NCBI GenBank assembly: GCA_030640725.1
Contig: DAOWIV010000123.1
Location: 1-5,246, forward strand
Length of the DNA: 5,246 nt
Direction of reading: 5' to 3'
Origin: Methanosarcinales archaeon
GTDB lineage: Archaea > Halobacteriota > Methanosarcinia > Methanosarcinales > Methanogasteraceae
Shown: positions 5,147-5,246 of the stretch, piece after piece
Layout: every line of letters starts with the position of its first letter
How positions within the stretch are numbered: the stretch's first letter is position 1
Translations under genes and position numbers: made by a program
Notes under the pieces: model-generated
The model's database searches: none
Told to the model about the DNA's origin: nothing
What the model saw: only the letters and a program-made list of their open reading frames with translations

Positions 5147-5246
5147 CCTTCATCACCTCGCGCACCGCAAGCAAATTCAGCCTCGAGTGCGGTTTCATCA
5201 TCGTCGTAAGCGGGTCCACGAAGAGAATGTTCTCCTTAACCAGATA
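5139..5246 (-). CDS. C-terminal end of a second archaeal ATPase (partial, runs off the right edge)
   Basis: The frame open at the right edge gives 35 residues and a TAA stop. It reads YLVKENILFVDP, then KPHSRLNLLAVREVMKDA. It aligns without gaps to the last 35 residues of the complete ATPase at 1523-2575 (FLVGRNVFFIDP, then KPQSRLNLLAIREVMKSA). It is therefore the tail of a paralogue whose P-loop domain lies outside the window. Its stop overlaps the start of the 643-residue surface gene by 8 bases (ATGCGTAA, 5146-5139), the same geometry as the other pair. The DNA here is GC-rich (about 58% over one sampled line), unlike the complete paralogue. Confidence 0.88.
   Translation of the reverse strand, partial: YLVKENILFVDPLTTMMKPHSRLNLLAVREVMKDA
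5144..5159 (-). promoter_or_regulatory. Ribosome binding site and overlap start of the 643-residue gene, inside the ATPase tail
   Basis: GAGGTGAT (5159-5152) is a near-complete anti-16S match. Its GAGG lies nine bases before ATG (5146-5144), the same spacing as the site at 1528-1545. It is encoded by the ATPase residues E-V-M of REVMK. Confidence 0.7.

Overview
The window looks like a piece of an archaeal chromosome. Three of its proteins are secreted surface proteins ending in PGF-CTERM-like tails (a PGF or SGF motif, a hydrophobic helix, then a basic end). Tails of this kind are the recognition signal of archaeosortase A in euryarchaea. A predicted ATPase belongs to the archaeal ATPase_2 (PF01637-like) family, and several genes start after strong GGAGG-type ribosome binding sites. 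A methanogen-, ANME- or Archaeoglobus-like euryarchaeon fits, but the sequence alone does not fix the lineage.

Everything is coded on the minus strand and reads right to left as one gapless transcription unit. The order is: the last 35 residues of an ATPase (5139-5246, partial); a 643-residue DUF2341/lectin-like surface protein (3215-5146); a 212-residue, N-terminally truncated surface protein (2572-3210); a full archaeal ATPase (1523-2575); a 450-residue surface protein (178-1530); and the first 47 residues of a lipoprotein (1-142, partial). Junctions are an 8-base overlap, a 4-base gap, a 4-base ATGA overlap, an 8-base overlap and a 35-base gap. No promoter or terminator is visible; the promoter should lie beyond the right edge. 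No tRNA, rRNA, CRISPR array or insertion sequence was seen.

The main theme is a repeated two-gene module: ATPase, then sortase-anchored surface protein. The partial ATPase at the right edge and the complete one in the middle share a C-terminal tail (LNLLA[VI]REVMKxA-stop). In both cases the surface gene starts inside the last codons of the ATPase, with the same 8-base overlap and a GAGG element 9 bases upstream that is encoded by the conserved REVMK residues. The three surface proteins share a C-terminal beta-rich domain of about 115 residues. It is about 70% identical between the 643- and 450-residue proteins (hand alignment) and more distant in the 212-residue one. This points to tandem duplication of an ATPase/surface-protein cassette followed by decay or recombination of an intermediate copy. 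What the cytoplasmic ATPase does for the exported partner is unknown. The fixed translational coupling suggests a functional pair, but that is inference.
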